From an uncultured Bacteroides sp. (lineage in GTDB: Bacteria; Bacteroidota; Bacteroidia; Bacteroidales; Bacteroidaceae): 64,000 nt of DNA. The position numbers and the translations under genes are program-made. The stretch is from NCBI RefSeq assembly GCF_937912035.1, contig NZ_CALDPF010000036.1:124001-188000 (forward strand). The letters are read 5' to 3'. Shown here one piece after another: positions 9,461 to 19,399 of this stretch; within the stretch, counting starts at the first letter, position 1, and each line of letters begins with the position of its first letter. The notes under the pieces are model-generated. The model was not told where the DNA came from, did not search any database, and saw only the letters and a list, made by a program, of their open reading frames with translations.

Positions 9461-11824
9461 TCAATATATGTCAAGTTCTATTTTATATTGAGGAATTATA
9501 TTCAAATTCTCCAAACCACACAATACCTGATTATCATCAAACATGTTTTGTACTTTATAAGGCAAATCATTCCAGAAAGGAACATTTCGATACAAAGGTC
9601 TGATATAAAAATCCATATTATGTTTGGACAATGATTTTGAGAAACGCTTCAAACCTATAATCCATGGACTTCCATAATAGAAATGGTCCAAAACCATCTT
9701 ACCATCAATAGAAGCCATAGCTACATCTCCCACATAGTCGAAATTTATAAAATATTCATTCACATATGAAAGCGGCTTAAGCTGTTTCAAATCTACACTA
9801 ACATAATTATATCCCTTCTTATTCACCTCAACTTTAGGGTCTACAGCCTGTACTGAAGTTTCCTTCCAGTTCAACCCATCAGCTGACGGATAAATGATAT
9901 ATTTAAACTTATTATCCCCTAAGTTCAAAAGTACAAGTTTATTCTTATCAAACAAGACCTGTGAATCAGATATGATTAGCTTATTATTCAGTTTAACTGT
10001 ATTTAAGGCTTCCTTTTTAGTCAGTGTAGTTACTTTTATTCTATGACCTTCATTATTTATAATTTCGAATGTACTACCTATTCCAGGTTTTGGGAAATAA
10101 TATTTATCTTTATTCTTTATTGATTTATCGTCGAACAAGAATTGAGGAGATATACCTTCCGGTGCAAAAAAGAAATAATGACTTCCTCCCTCAACATCTA
10201 TTTTTGTCAATAATTGTGCAGTCGCATATTTCAGCAATGCCCCATCCATATCGAAATTAAATGGGAAGATTGCACTTTCATCTTTCTTTAATGTAAACGT
10301 CCCTTTTGATGGAACTCTGACATTTTCATTTTTAAGGTCCAGATTAATGACCAGATTCTCCTGATCTATTCTAGCCGTATCATGATCCTGAAAATTAGTC
10401 ATAAAAATGAATCCTGAATCATCTTTCATTCTAACAGCAAAACGAAGTTGTTCTCTGTTATCAGGTGTAATTTTATCATTACCTTCAGGAAGCACAGTTT
10501 CCATTGTAGCCAAACGACATCCAAAATCCTTTACAAAAGAGTGAATAGTGCGGAGATATTTATATGAATCTCTGGCAAGTCCAAATTCACCAACAGGTGC
10601 CTGAAAGTCATACGAAATTTTAGGAACACCCATAGGTTCATCACTCATAAACATGCTTCCATCGCATGATTTAGGAGTTGACCCGCCATGATACATATAG
10701 TAGCCTATCCCATTTGCACCACTTCCTAGAGTTCGTATCATCAAAGCCTCAGCAGCTTCCGCCTTTACTATCGGACGGCTGGAGTATATCATCTGAATAC
10801 CTACTCCCATCTCAGCACAAAATGACGGATATTTTTCAGTATCGTATCTCACCGGAGAATAATCCGGATATTTCTGTATATCTTTAAATAAACAGAATGG
10901 TGACTTAAACGGCTTGGCCCAAAAAGGATATGTATATGCTGCAGTTACAGGAATAGCATCGTATCCCAGAACAGCCGCATTTCCCCATCCAGTCACAGTA
11001 TACAACGGAGTTATTATACCAACCTCCTGAGCCATCTTTTTCAAAGTCAGCATGTGCCTTTCTCCCAACTCAGCCTTTGAGATTTTACTGTCTTGAACGC
11101 TCACACCGATTTTAGTTATAGACTTATCGTACGAAGAAGAGGTATAATCCTTCCTTTCTTCAGGATAACATATTGCCCATGGAGCTGCAGAGTGCTGATG
11201 CTCATTCTCTATCTGAGTACCTATGATCGGTCCACCATCCTTGAAATACAATCCTTCCAGCTGTCTAGATATTTCAGTATACAATCGCTTCACATATTTC
11301 AAATAATCAGGGTCATTTGACCGTACATCTATAGGACGGGCAAAAAGCCAGTCAGGAAGTCCCCCATTTCTTATTTCTCCATGGCAGAAGGGACCTATTC
11401 TAACCACAACTTTCATGTCATGCTTTTGACAAAGTTCTATAAACTTACGAAGATCTTTATTACCACTCCAATCGAAATGCCCTTCTTTTTCTTCATGAAT
11501 ATTCCAGAATACGTATGTAGGTATCACAGTTATCCCTCCGGATTTCATTGTAAGTATAGCTTCCTCCCACTGTTCATGCGGATAACGGCAGTAATGAAAC
11601 TCTCCCATTATAGGAATAACAGGAATATCATCTACAGACATATAAAAACTGTTGAACTCAATTTTTTTATTGTCCTTTGAAATTCCTCCCAAATTCAAAT
11701 GTCCATTATAAATCACCTTAGCTTTATCCGGAGATTTTACTTCATAATAATTTATATTTTCAGAATAGACACTGAATACGTTCAAAAGTATTGATAATAA
11801 ACAAATATTTTTCTTTATTGTCAT
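9461..11824 (-). CDS. Beta-galactosidase, glycoside hydrolase family 35
   Basis: A 787-residue exported enzyme (signal peptide ending near VYSEN). The TIM barrel at about 65-370 carries GEFHYCRYP, the GH35 signature GGPIIGTQIENEH with acid/base Glu208, and a probable nucleophile Glu338 (PSFCAEMG). About 400 residues of beta-rich C-terminal domains follow. GH35 enzymes release terminal beta-linked galactose. The nucleophile environment (AEMGVG) departs from the common EFWxGW pattern, which marks a divergent subfamily whose linkage preference may differ. It is 21 bases downstream of the GH95 gene and 29 bases upstream of the GH154-like gene. Confidence 0.85.
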   Translation of the reverse strand: MTIKKNICLLSILLNVFSVYSENINYYEVKSPDKAKVIYNGHLNLGGISKDNKKIEFNSFYMSVDDIPVIPIMGEFHYCRYPHEQWEEAILTMKSGGITVIPTYVFWNIHEEKEGHFDWSGNKDLRKFIELCQKHDMKVVVRIGPFCHGEIRNGGLPDWLFARPIDVRSNDPDYLKYVKRLYTEISRQLEGLYFKDGGPIIGTQIENEHQHSAAPWAICYPEERKDYTSSSYDKSITKIGVSVQDSKISKAELGERHMLTLKKMAQEVGIITPLYTVTGWGNAAVLGYDAIPVTAAYTYPFWAKPFKSPFCLFKDIQKYPDYSPVRYDTEKYPSFCAEMGVGIQMIYSSRPIVKAEAAEALMIRTLGSGANGIGYYMYHGGSTPKSCDGSMFMSDEPMGVPKISYDFQAPVGEFGLARDSYKYLRTIHSFVKDFGCRLATMETVLPEGNDKITPDNREQLRFAVRMKDDSGFIFMTNFQDHDTARIDQENLVINLDLKNENVRVPSKGTFTLKKDESAIFPFNFDMDGALLKYATAQLLTKIDVEGGSHYFFFAPEGISPQFLFDDKSIKNKDKYYFPKPGIGSTFEIINNEGHRIKVTTLTKKEALNTVKLNNKLIISDSQVLFDKNKLVLLNLGDNKFKYIIYPSADGLNWKETSVQAVDPKVEVNKKGYNYVSVDLKQLKPLSYVNEYFINFDYVGDVAMASIDGKMVLDHFYYGSPWIIGLKRFSKSLSKHNMDFYIRPLYRNVPFWNDLPYKVQNMFDDNQVLCGLENLNIIPQYKIELDIY

Positions 11825-11845
11825 AGTATAAAATTTTAATGTGCT

Positions 11846-14242
11846 TTAAATATTATACTTCCATGATTTTCCAATAGATAAATCACCAGTCTCAATATAT
11901 TCTCCATTATACCAAACCCTACATTTATTTCCTAGAAGAGATTTTATTTCAGCCTCAATGATTATTCCGTTTTTCCATTTCACATCAACTTCGAAACCAC
12001 CTCTGGCTTTAAGCCCTCTGAACTCACCGTTCTTCCAGTCTGAAGGTAAAGCCGGAAGCAATTGAATGACGTATGCTCCATTATCATATACATGGCTCTG
12101 AATAAGCATTTCTGCTATACCTGCCGTTGTTCCAAAATTTGCATCAATCTGGAATGGTGGACATTGCGTAAAAAGATTTGTATTAAGACTCTTCTCGAAC
12201 ACTTTATCCAGGCTTTCCTTTGCCTTGTCGGCTTTGTGCAATCGCGCATATTGACTAACCAGCCAGGCAGAACTCCATCCTGTATGTCCTCCGCCATTAG
12301 ATATTCTATATTCCATTGATTTATTCGCCGCTTCAGCCAACTCAGGTGTCTGTAATATATTTATCTGCGAACCTGGATGCACTGCAAAAAGGTGTGAAAT
12401 ATGGCGATGCCCCGGTTCTGCCTCAGGATATTCTTCAGCCCATTCCATAAGTCTGCCATCTGTTCCTATCTTACTTAAAGCCAAGTTGTCTTTAGCTTCT
12501 TCCACTTTATTTTTAAAATCATCATCTATACCCAGTGCATCGGTTACCATCTTATAATCATCAAACAGCTGCCATATAGTCTGCTGATCATGTGTAGGTC
12601 CCATACTGATTTGGCAATGGCTACCATCTGGGGCTATAAAAGTGTTTTCCGGTGAAACTGCAGGACCTGAAACAAGTTTTCCGGTTTTAGGATGTACAGA
12701 CAACCAATCCATATAAAACTCCACAGCACCTCTCAATGTAGGATACATCCTTTTCAGGAATTCTTTATCACCTGTAAATCTGTAATGTTCACCTATATGC
12801 TGACATATCCATGCAGGAGCACCAGTATGCATACCCCATGAAGCACGCTCTCCTGGCGAAGTATATCCCCAGATATTTGTTATAGGATGTACAACCCATC
12901 CTTTCTTATTATACTGTACCTGTGCTGTCTTAGTTCCCGGTTCAACCAAAGACTCTATAAGGTCAAACAAAGGTAGGTGCATTTCCGAAAGGTTAGCAAC
13001 TTCTGCAGCCCAGTAATTCATTTCCACATTTACATCTGTGTGATAATCACCATTCCATGGTGTTTGCAGTTTATTAGCCCAAATCCCTTGTAAATTTGCA
13101 GGCAAAGTACCCGGACGAGAAGAAGAAATCAGGAGATATCTACCATATTGGAACATCAACTCGTACAACCGTTCACTTATGATACCTTTTTTAGCGTTAT
13201 CCACCATTACATCAGTCGCAATAGTATCAGGAATTTCGGTTATTGAAAAATTCACCCTGTCATAATACTTTGAATACTCCTTTTTATGTGCCGAATACAA
13301 ATCATCAAAAGACTTAACTTCCGCATTTGCAATAGCTTCAGAAGTTATATTATTATAATCCCTACCCTTATATACAGGATATTCCAATTTATAATCTGTC
13401 GATGCAGCCATCAGGAGAATAACCTCATCTGCATCCTTGACACTTAAAGTAGAATCCGTACACACCACACTACCACCGTAGGCAACAGCCTTAAGTCTAA
13501 CCATATATTCAAGCCCGTCACCTCCTTTACCGTCAGACATTGCACCGCTCATTATCAGTTGATTATCCTTGGTATATGTTTTATACCTTTCCGGACGGTT
13601 CATGTTACATGTAAAATTCATCTGCTTATCTTTATCAGCAGATAATTTTACTACCATAACCTGATCAGGATGACTTATAAATACCTGTCTTTTGAAATTT
13701 ACTCCATTCTGATTATAAATAACTGTAGCTGTAGCATCAGCAAGATTCAATTCACGACGATAACCAGAATATGGTGATTTATTATCAAAGTCTATCCACA
13801 AGTCTCCCATAGTCTGGAAACATCCAAAAGGGACTGCCGAACCATTTCCAAATCCTGAGCCCAAGCCTTTACAAACCTGCGTCTTATTGGTAAGCTCTGT
13901 AGCCTCCTTGTACTTGCCCTCGAAAAGAAGAGATTTAATTTTCTCAAGATATTTAGGAGCTTCAGGATTATCACATTCCTGATGACTGCCCGACCACATA
14001 GTTTCCTCGTTAAGTTGGATTCGTTCATAATGTACATCACCAAAAACCAAAGCACCAAATGAGCCATTACCCAAAGGAAGAGCACTTAACCAGTGCTGAT
14101 CATCCCGCCAGCCGTTTGGACTGTCCTTTGCAGTGGCATCTGCCGGTGTATCATACCATAGTGTCAAATCAGATTTGTTATCTTTCTCAACACTACACGA
14201 CGCTGTTGCAAACAACAATATCAGTATGAGGAGGTTTCTCAT
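11846..14242 (-). CDS. GH95 alpha-L-fucosidase or alpha-L-galactosidase lipoprotein
   Basis: A 798-residue lipoprotein (FATASC, Cys16). The N-terminal beta domain starts with WLSALPLGNGSFGALVFG and RIQLNEETMWSG, both GH95 hallmarks. The (alpha/alpha)6 barrel has NLQGIWANKLQTPWNGDYH and DVNVEMNYW; Asp403 and Asn405 fall where GH95 has its base-activating pair. The C-terminal part has GGHTGWSSAW and a beta domain. The family removes terminal alpha-1,2-L-fucose or alpha-L-galactose, and the sequence alone does not separate the two. A hairpin just upstream (14319-14353) and a 134-base gap suggest partial separation from the DUF5107 gene. Confidence 0.88.
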   Translation of the reverse strand: MRNLLILILLFATASCSVEKDNKSDLTLWYDTPADATAKDSPNGWRDDQHWLSALPLGNGSFGALVFGDVHYERIQLNEETMWSGSHQECDNPEAPKYLEKIKSLLFEGKYKEATELTNKTQVCKGLGSGFGNGSAVPFGCFQTMGDLWIDFDNKSPYSGYRRELNLADATATVIYNQNGVNFKRQVFISHPDQVMVVKLSADKDKQMNFTCNMNRPERYKTYTKDNQLIMSGAMSDGKGGDGLEYMVRLKAVAYGGSVVCTDSTLSVKDADEVILLMAASTDYKLEYPVYKGRDYNNITSEAIANAEVKSFDDLYSAHKKEYSKYYDRVNFSITEIPDTIATDVMVDNAKKGIISERLYELMFQYGRYLLISSSRPGTLPANLQGIWANKLQTPWNGDYHTDVNVEMNYWAAEVANLSEMHLPLFDLIESLVEPGTKTAQVQYNKKGWVVHPITNIWGYTSPGERASWGMHTGAPAWICQHIGEHYRFTGDKEFLKRMYPTLRGAVEFYMDWLSVHPKTGKLVSGPAVSPENTFIAPDGSHCQISMGPTHDQQTIWQLFDDYKMVTDALGIDDDFKNKVEEAKDNLALSKIGTDGRLMEWAEEYPEAEPGHRHISHLFAVHPGSQINILQTPELAEAANKSMEYRISNGGGHTGWSSAWLVSQYARLHKADKAKESLDKVFEKSLNTNLFTQCPPFQIDANFGTTAGIAEMLIQSHVYDNGAYVIQLLPALPSDWKNGEFRGLKARGGFEVDVKWKNGIIIEAEIKSLLGNKCRVWYNGEYIETGDLSIGKSWKYNI

Positions 14243-14318
14243 AAGTATTAAACAGTTTAATATATGTATATAAATGATTAATAAATAAACATTAACTTAT
14301 ATAAACTACAATAAGACC

Positions 14319-14353
14319 AATAAAGATTTTACCCTATACGGGAAATCTTTATT
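14319..14353 (-). terminator. Hairpin after the DUF5107 gene
   Basis: An 11-base perfect inverted repeat (14319-14329 and 14343-14353) lies 24 bases beyond the DUF5107 stop. Transcript may be attenuated here before the GH95 gene, but no strong T run follows on the minus strand. Confidence 0.45.
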
Positions 14354-14376
14354 GATCTTTCGTATTTTATAAGAAA

Positions 14377-17300
14377 TCAAAGCATATCACACATAGCTAA
14401 TAGCTGTGCTCCTGCCTGATGATTGATATCAAGACGGACAACTTCCGAAAGGAACTTACGAGCTTGTTCCTTATCACCAAGACCGAGATATCCAAGTCCC
14501 ATTACAAGATTGCAGTGAATCAAGTTACGTACATTCAAATCGTCATCCCAAATCAGCAAGTCTGGAAGTGATACTGCAAAGTAATCAATCTTAACCTTGT
14601 CGAACAAATGCTGTTCTCCATGCCTAATCAATTTATTGAAACGGCTGCGTGCCTTATCTTCATTTCCGAGCTTACGCCATGCCAACCCCTGATAGAAAAT
14701 CTTGTCAGGTTGCTGATCGTTATAGAAGAATGCAATTGCTGGTTCTGCCGAGCCTTTAGTTGCTCTTTCAAAATATTCTTTTGCAAGTTCAGCCTCACCT
14801 AGCCCCTCGTATGCACATCCCATCCAATAGTGAATATCATTCTCTTCAGCCATTGAAAGCTTACCTTCACCGAGATTATCAGGATATTTTTCTGTTTCTT
14901 TCAACAAACGTACAGCATCTGCATAACGACCTTCTTTCAAAGCTATCTTAGCTAATTCAACACGGCAGAATACATACTGACTTGTCACCTTACCTTCACC
15001 GCCTTCCCACGGATGGAACCTACGTGAATTGATCAAATCGTATGCTGTTTGATATTCTCCAAGCTGGTTATACAAAGTTATACGTTCAATACACAAGTCA
15101 TCGCGCTGTTCTACGACCTCTGCATGTGCGTTGAGGAAGTCAAGACGCTGACGATGTGAATAACGGAGCTTCTTGTACAATTGATCAAGTTCCATAAGTA
15201 TACGTGCATCCGATTCATCAAGTTTGTACGCCTTTTCAAGTGCAGCAAGAGCTTTCTGTGGGTTATTCTGCTTATTATAGTAAGCCAACGACAAGTTACG
15301 CAATACTGTAGGATATGTATCATCAATAGATGCAGACTTCTCCCAGCAAGCAATAGCTTCATCATATATACGTGCTGCATAATAAAAGTTACCTAGATAA
15401 TATGGAGCCTTAGCACCTTCAGGATTTAGTTCCATAGCATCTTTAAGCATAAGAACTTCTTCCAGTTTGTTAGGGAAGCAATAGTCAGGACACATTGTCT
15501 CAGCTTTCTTATAAAGAGCTACAGCTTCATCTTTCTTGCCCATCTTAGATGCAAAATAACCCAAAGCAAAGTAAACTATTGGATAGGTTACTTCAGTATC
15601 TTCTGTTACGAATGACAACAACAGAGCAGCTTCGTCATACATACCTGCAGATGCATAGTCAATCGCATATTCAATATAACTATGAACAGCACCACGCATA
15701 AGTGTCTTCATCTCAACTTTAACAGCAGCAGCTTCTTCCGTTTTTCCCTGAAGTGTATTGATGAGGTAAGACTCAAAACGACATCCCATATTGAATTTAT
15801 CCATTGATAATGATTCATTGATAAGTGCTTCTGCCTGTGCATACTCACCTGTCTTACGCAAAAATGAAGCCTTCAACTGACGCCCCTTATGGTTCAACCA
15901 GTTACGGTATAATGAACGGTTAATATGGTCGATACCGTTTGCATAATCCTCACGAATCATATCGATCTGTGCCAACCCCATATAGCCTGAATCCTGCCAT
16001 GCAGCATTCCATGTAGCCTTGAAGAAAGCATCGTATGCTCCGTCTATATCGCCTTGCATCTTCTTGCTCCACCCTAAGTTGTAATATGGTTCGCCTTCGT
16101 ATGGATTAGGATTGCGTTCTGTCTGAGTCTTGATTGCGCGGTCGAAATATTTCTGTGCTTCAGCAAAACGTGCGCGACGCATCAACAGCAAACCTACAGC
16201 ATTGTTACAGCGGATATCGCTTTCATCACGGCTCAATGCTTCCATATAGTAGTCCATCGGAAGATAAGTAGCGTGACGATACTGTTCCAGGTGATGACCT
16301 GTCAGGAACAACTGTTCCATGCTGGCAATCTTCTTAGGGTCAAGAGCTGCCTTTGCCGGTTCCGGAATAGGTTTGATTTCTGGTTTTGCCGCCTGATAAC
16401 TTACAAGTACCTTACCCTTTTCATCAAGGACTGTAAGTTTAAGTTCTTCAAGTTTCTGAGTATCGCAGTCAACTGTATTGATATATGAATTATCTGGTGC
16501 TACAGCTGTCAGCGCATCAAGATAAATCTTTCCATTTTCTGTATTTGTAAGCATTACGCGTACTTCCTTGTGAGCAGCTGTAGTATAAAGGATGACCTTC
16601 ATCTTGCCACCTTCTTCAGGAATCATATTGATAAGAGCATCACGTGTAGCATTCTTAACCATACCTACTTTCTGATAAGGCATGAAGTACTGTACCCATG
16701 ATTTTTCCTCGTATGGCTGCAACCATGTAAAGTCAGGCTGATTGTCACAGTACATGCCAGTCATAAGTTCGATGTATGGTCCGTCTTCGTCTGTCAGGTT
16801 GCGGTCCCATGCCTGTCCGAAGTCACCATGTCCCCATGTCCACTGCTTCTTACCGGCATTCACATGATGGTCTGCCACGTGAAGAAGTCCTGATTCAATA
16901 TGTTCTTCATAACCACCTACGAAGTCAAACTTAGAGTTGATAGCCATGTATGAAGTTGGAACCGGAATATTTTTATAGCGTGAAATATCAACACCTGCAG
17001 AATAGTCTACTTTATAGTATTCACCTGTTGCTATAGGAAAGCTCGATACGGCACGTTTACCATGATCGAACACAGCATTTACATCAGGTGGGAATACTGA
17101 ATAATAATCCTTGTTAACCACTACTGCCGGATTTGCCCACCACAGGAATGTCTGTGGGAACGGAGTACGGTTATACACCTTTGCCTTGATTTCAATATAT
17201 GCTTTTCCAGGATAAAGAGTAAACCCTGCCATTCCTTTAGTACGGAACATACGTTCCACTTCACTACACCAGATAGTCTTACTTCCGTCCGGGAATTCTT

Positions 17301-17748
17301 CTATCATACAGTCAGTTGGAAGATATGTACTAGGACGGTGATGCTGTGGCCAGTTGAATTCAATACCTCCAGAAATCCATGGACCAGTCAAACCTACCAA
17401 TGCAGGTTTGATAACCTGGTTATAATATACAAAATGACGTTTTTTTACCTTGTCATAAGCCATCTGAATACGTCCACCCAATTCCGGCAGAATCATCAGT
17501 TTGATGTATTCATTCTCTATAAAGAAAGCTCTCCAAGGACGGTCATGCTTTTCGTCTTCAATCTTTTCAACTACAGGGTATGGATACACCGAACCTGAAC
17601 TACCCTGATAAACACGTTTTTCCAGAAAAATAGGATTTTTCTCTTCTTTGCCAATACCGTATGTAGGCAACATTACAGTTTCTTCCCAAGCTCTAACTTC
17701 AGAAGTATTTACCGTACTTTGAATAAGGTATTCTGTTATTTTTTCCAT
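14377..17748 (-). CDS. DUF5107 domain protein with C-terminal TPR array
   Basis: A 1123-residue protein without signal peptide or membrane helix, so it should be cytosolic, unlike its secreted neighbours. Residues about 30-390 form a beta-rich DUF5107 domain (LPELGGRIQMAYDK, GPWISGGIEFNWPQHHRP, TFLWWANPAV, WTWGHGDFGQAWDRNLTDEDG) that resembles the aldose-mutarotase/beta-sandwich fold. From about 470 to the end come many tetratricopeptide-like helical pairs (for example YYNLGWSKKMQGDIDGAYDA). Conserved His, Trp and Asp residues suggest a carbohydrate site, but no biochemical role can be read here. The TPRs point to protein binding. It lies 231 bases after the sugar porter gene, probably with its own promoter. 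Confidence 0.8.
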   Translation of the reverse strand: MEKITEYLIQSTVNTSEVRAWEETVMLPTYGIGKEEKNPIFLEKRVYQGSSGSVYPYPVVEKIEDEKHDRPWRAFFIENEYIKLMILPELGGRIQMAYDKVKKRHFVYYNQVIKPALVGLTGPWISGGIEFNWPQHHRPSTYLPTDCMIEEFPDGSKTIWCSEVERMFRTKGMAGFTLYPGKAYIEIKAKVYNRTPFPQTFLWWANPAVVVNKDYYSVFPPDVNAVFDHGKRAVSSFPIATGEYYKVDYSAGVDISRYKNIPVPTSYMAINSKFDFVGGYEEHIESGLLHVADHHVNAGKKQWTWGHGDFGQAWDRNLTDEDGPYIELMTGMYCDNQPDFTWLQPYEEKSWVQYFMPYQKVGMVKNATRDALINMIPEEGGKMKVILYTTAAHKEVRVMLTNTENGKIYLDALTAVAPDNSYINTVDCDTQKLEELKLTVLDEKGKVLVSYQAAKPEIKPIPEPAKAALDPKKIASMEQLFLTGHHLEQYRHATYLPMDYYMEALSRDESDIRCNNAVGLLLMRRARFAEAQKYFDRAIKTQTERNPNPYEGEPYYNLGWSKKMQGDIDGAYDAFFKATWNAAWQDSGYMGLAQIDMIREDYANGIDHINRSLYRNWLNHKGRQLKASFLRKTGEYAQAEALINESLSMDKFNMGCRFESYLINTLQGKTEEAAAVKVEMKTLMRGAVHSYIEYAIDYASAGMYDEAALLLSFVTEDTEVTYPIVYFALGYFASKMGKKDEAVALYKKAETMCPDYCFPNKLEEVLMLKDAMELNPEGAKAPYYLGNFYYAARIYDEAIACWEKSASIDDTYPTVLRNLSLAYYNKQNNPQKALAALEKAYKLDESDARILMELDQLYKKLRYSHRQRLDFLNAHAEVVEQRDDLCIERITLYNQLGEYQTAYDLINSRRFHPWEGGEGKVTSQYVFCRVELAKIALKEGRYADAVRLLKETEKYPDNLGEGKLSMAEENDIHYWMGCAYEGLGEAELAKEYFERATKGSAEPAIAFFYNDQQPDKIFYQGLAWRKLGNEDKARSRFNKLIRHGEQHLFDKVKIDYFAVSLPDLLIWDDDLNVRNLIHCNLVMGLGYLGLGDKEQARKFLSEVVRLDINHQAGAQLLAMCDML

Positions 17749-17791
17749 AAAGGTAAAGTATAATATTTTTTATTTATTCTTTAATTATTAC

Positions 17792-17826
17792 ACTGCAAAA
17801 ATCGTAATTATTGCACTACTGCAAAA
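17792..17826 (-). promoter_or_regulatory. Paired ACTGCAAAA repeats before the DUF5107 gene
   Basis: The 9-base direct repeat ACTGCAAAA occurs at 17792-17800 and 17818-17826, 26 bases apart, in the 231-base gap before the DUF5107 gene. TGCAAAA copies 26 bases apart also occur before the GH2/MFS unit (22216 and 22242). They may be binding half-sites of the AraC protein encoded at 22334; TTTGC is also common at Bacteroidetes promoters, so chance is possible. Confidence 0.3.
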
Positions 17827-17979
17827 TGGATTAAAAGTTCAAAAAGATGTAAATTTTCTCGTTTATTTAGTTTCAACTTTAATAACTTAAGGAAAGTTAT
17901 TCTCAATACTCAAAGTAAACCAAGCATTGTATATACTAAAAACATGTATAATTTACACCTGATATAACTAATCTCTATA

Positions 17980-19368
17980 TTATCTCACCAATTCCTTTTC
18001 AAGTTCCTCCAAAGATTTTCCTTTTGTTTCAGGTATACGACGAAGAACAAACACAAATCCCAAGAAACAAATTATTGCGTATAACATAAATGTACCACCA
18101 GTTCCAAGACCTGAATTCAGGAACGGGAATGTATAAGTAAGAAGGAATGATGCTATCCATAATGCAGCAGTACATACGGCCATAGCAACCCCACGTACTT
18201 TATTAGGAAATATTTCAGAAAGAAGAACCCAAGTAACAGGGCCCAATGACATGGCATAGAAACCTATGGCAAGGACTACAAATACAATCATTATAAATCC
18301 CTTAAACTCAAAGAAGTAACTTAATCCTAAAAGTGTATATATACCAGCCAATCCTATAGAACCAATCATCATAAGTGTCTTACGTCCCAAACGGTCAACA
18401 GTGTAAATTGCAACAAACGTAAATACCAGATTTGCAATACCTGTCACTACAATATTCATAAGAACATCTGATATTCCATAGCCAGCAGCTTGGAATATTT
18501 CCTGAGCGTAATTGAATATTACGTTCGTACCGCTCCACTGTTGGAACATTGCCACTACAATACCTATTACCAAAACATTACGCATCTTAGATGAAAACAG
18601 AAGAGACAATGCCCCTTTTTCTGAATGTGATGAAGTACCTGCTTTAGAATAACTTTCTATCTCTTCATCAGCATATTCCTGTCCGCCTATTGATGTCAGA
18701 ACCTTGCGGGCATGGTCATAACGCTTGACACTTGCAAGCCAACGTGGACTCTCTGGGATGAACATTGACAACAGAAAGAACAAGCCGGAAGGAACACATA
18801 CTGCCCAAAACATCCATCTCCACCCAGTCTGTCCGTTCCATGAATTAAGTATATCAGCAGGTGTAGCATCAGCGGCAACAGGATCGGCTATCAACATATT
18901 TACAATCTGTGCACCCAAAATACCGAGCACTATAGTGAGCTGATTGAGTGTTACCAATTTACCTCTAATATGTGTTGGTGCAACTTCTGCAATATACATG
19001 GGTGACAAATCGGCCGCTAGCCCTATAGCCATACCTCCTACCAAACGCGCCAATATAAATGTAGGAATAGATGTTGCTACTCCGGTAGCCCACGACGAAA
19101 CAAAGAAAACAAAAGCCGAAAAGATTAACAGCTTCTTTCTTCCATATCTGTCGGCTAGGAATCCAGCCATAGTGGCCCCAAGAAGGCAACCTAACAATGC
19201 TATACTCATTGCCAAAGCCTGCATCCCTTCATTACCTACTATATCAAAGTATACTTCATAGAATGGTTTTGCACCACCAATCACTACCCAGTCGTAACCA
19301 AAGAGTAGACCTCCCATAGCCGAAACAAGGCATATAAAATAAATGAAAAGTTTATTGTAAGTTTTCAT
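17980..19368 (-). CDS. MFS sugar porter (sugar-proton symporter type)
   Basis: A 462-residue inner-membrane protein with twelve predicted helices. Sugar-porter signatures are intact: GGLLFGYDWVVIGG in helix 1, DRYGRKK in loop 2-3, ARLVGGMAIGLAADLSPMYIAE, PESPRWL before the central loop, DRLGRK in loop 8-9 and PETKGKSLEELE at the C-terminus. Such proteins import monosaccharides (xylose, arabinose, glucose, galactose) into the cytosol, driven by protons. It is 31 bases downstream of the GH2 gene, so the two are probably cotranscribed. With no SusCD pair nearby, this porter is the only visible uptake route of the locus. Confidence 0.9.
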   Translation of the reverse strand: MKTYNKLFIYFICLVSAMGGLLFGYDWVVIGGAKPFYEVYFDIVGNEGMQALAMSIALLGCLLGATMAGFLADRYGRKKLLIFSAFVFFVSSWATGVATSIPTFILARLVGGMAIGLAADLSPMYIAEVAPTHIRGKLVTLNQLTIVLGILGAQIVNMLIADPVAADATPADILNSWNGQTGWRWMFWAVCVPSGLFFLLSMFIPESPRWLASVKRYDHARKVLTSIGGQEYADEEIESYSKAGTSSHSEKGALSLLFSSKMRNVLVIGIVVAMFQQWSGTNVIFNYAQEIFQAAGYGISDVLMNIVVTGIANLVFTFVAIYTVDRLGRKTLMMIGSIGLAGIYTLLGLSYFFEFKGFIMIVFVVLAIGFYAMSLGPVTWVLLSEIFPNKVRGVAMAVCTAALWIASFLLTYTFPFLNSGLGTGGTFMLYAIICFLGFVFVLRRIPETKGKSLEELEKELVR

Positions 19369-19399
19369 GGTATATATTTTTATTTGTTAATATTTTTTA

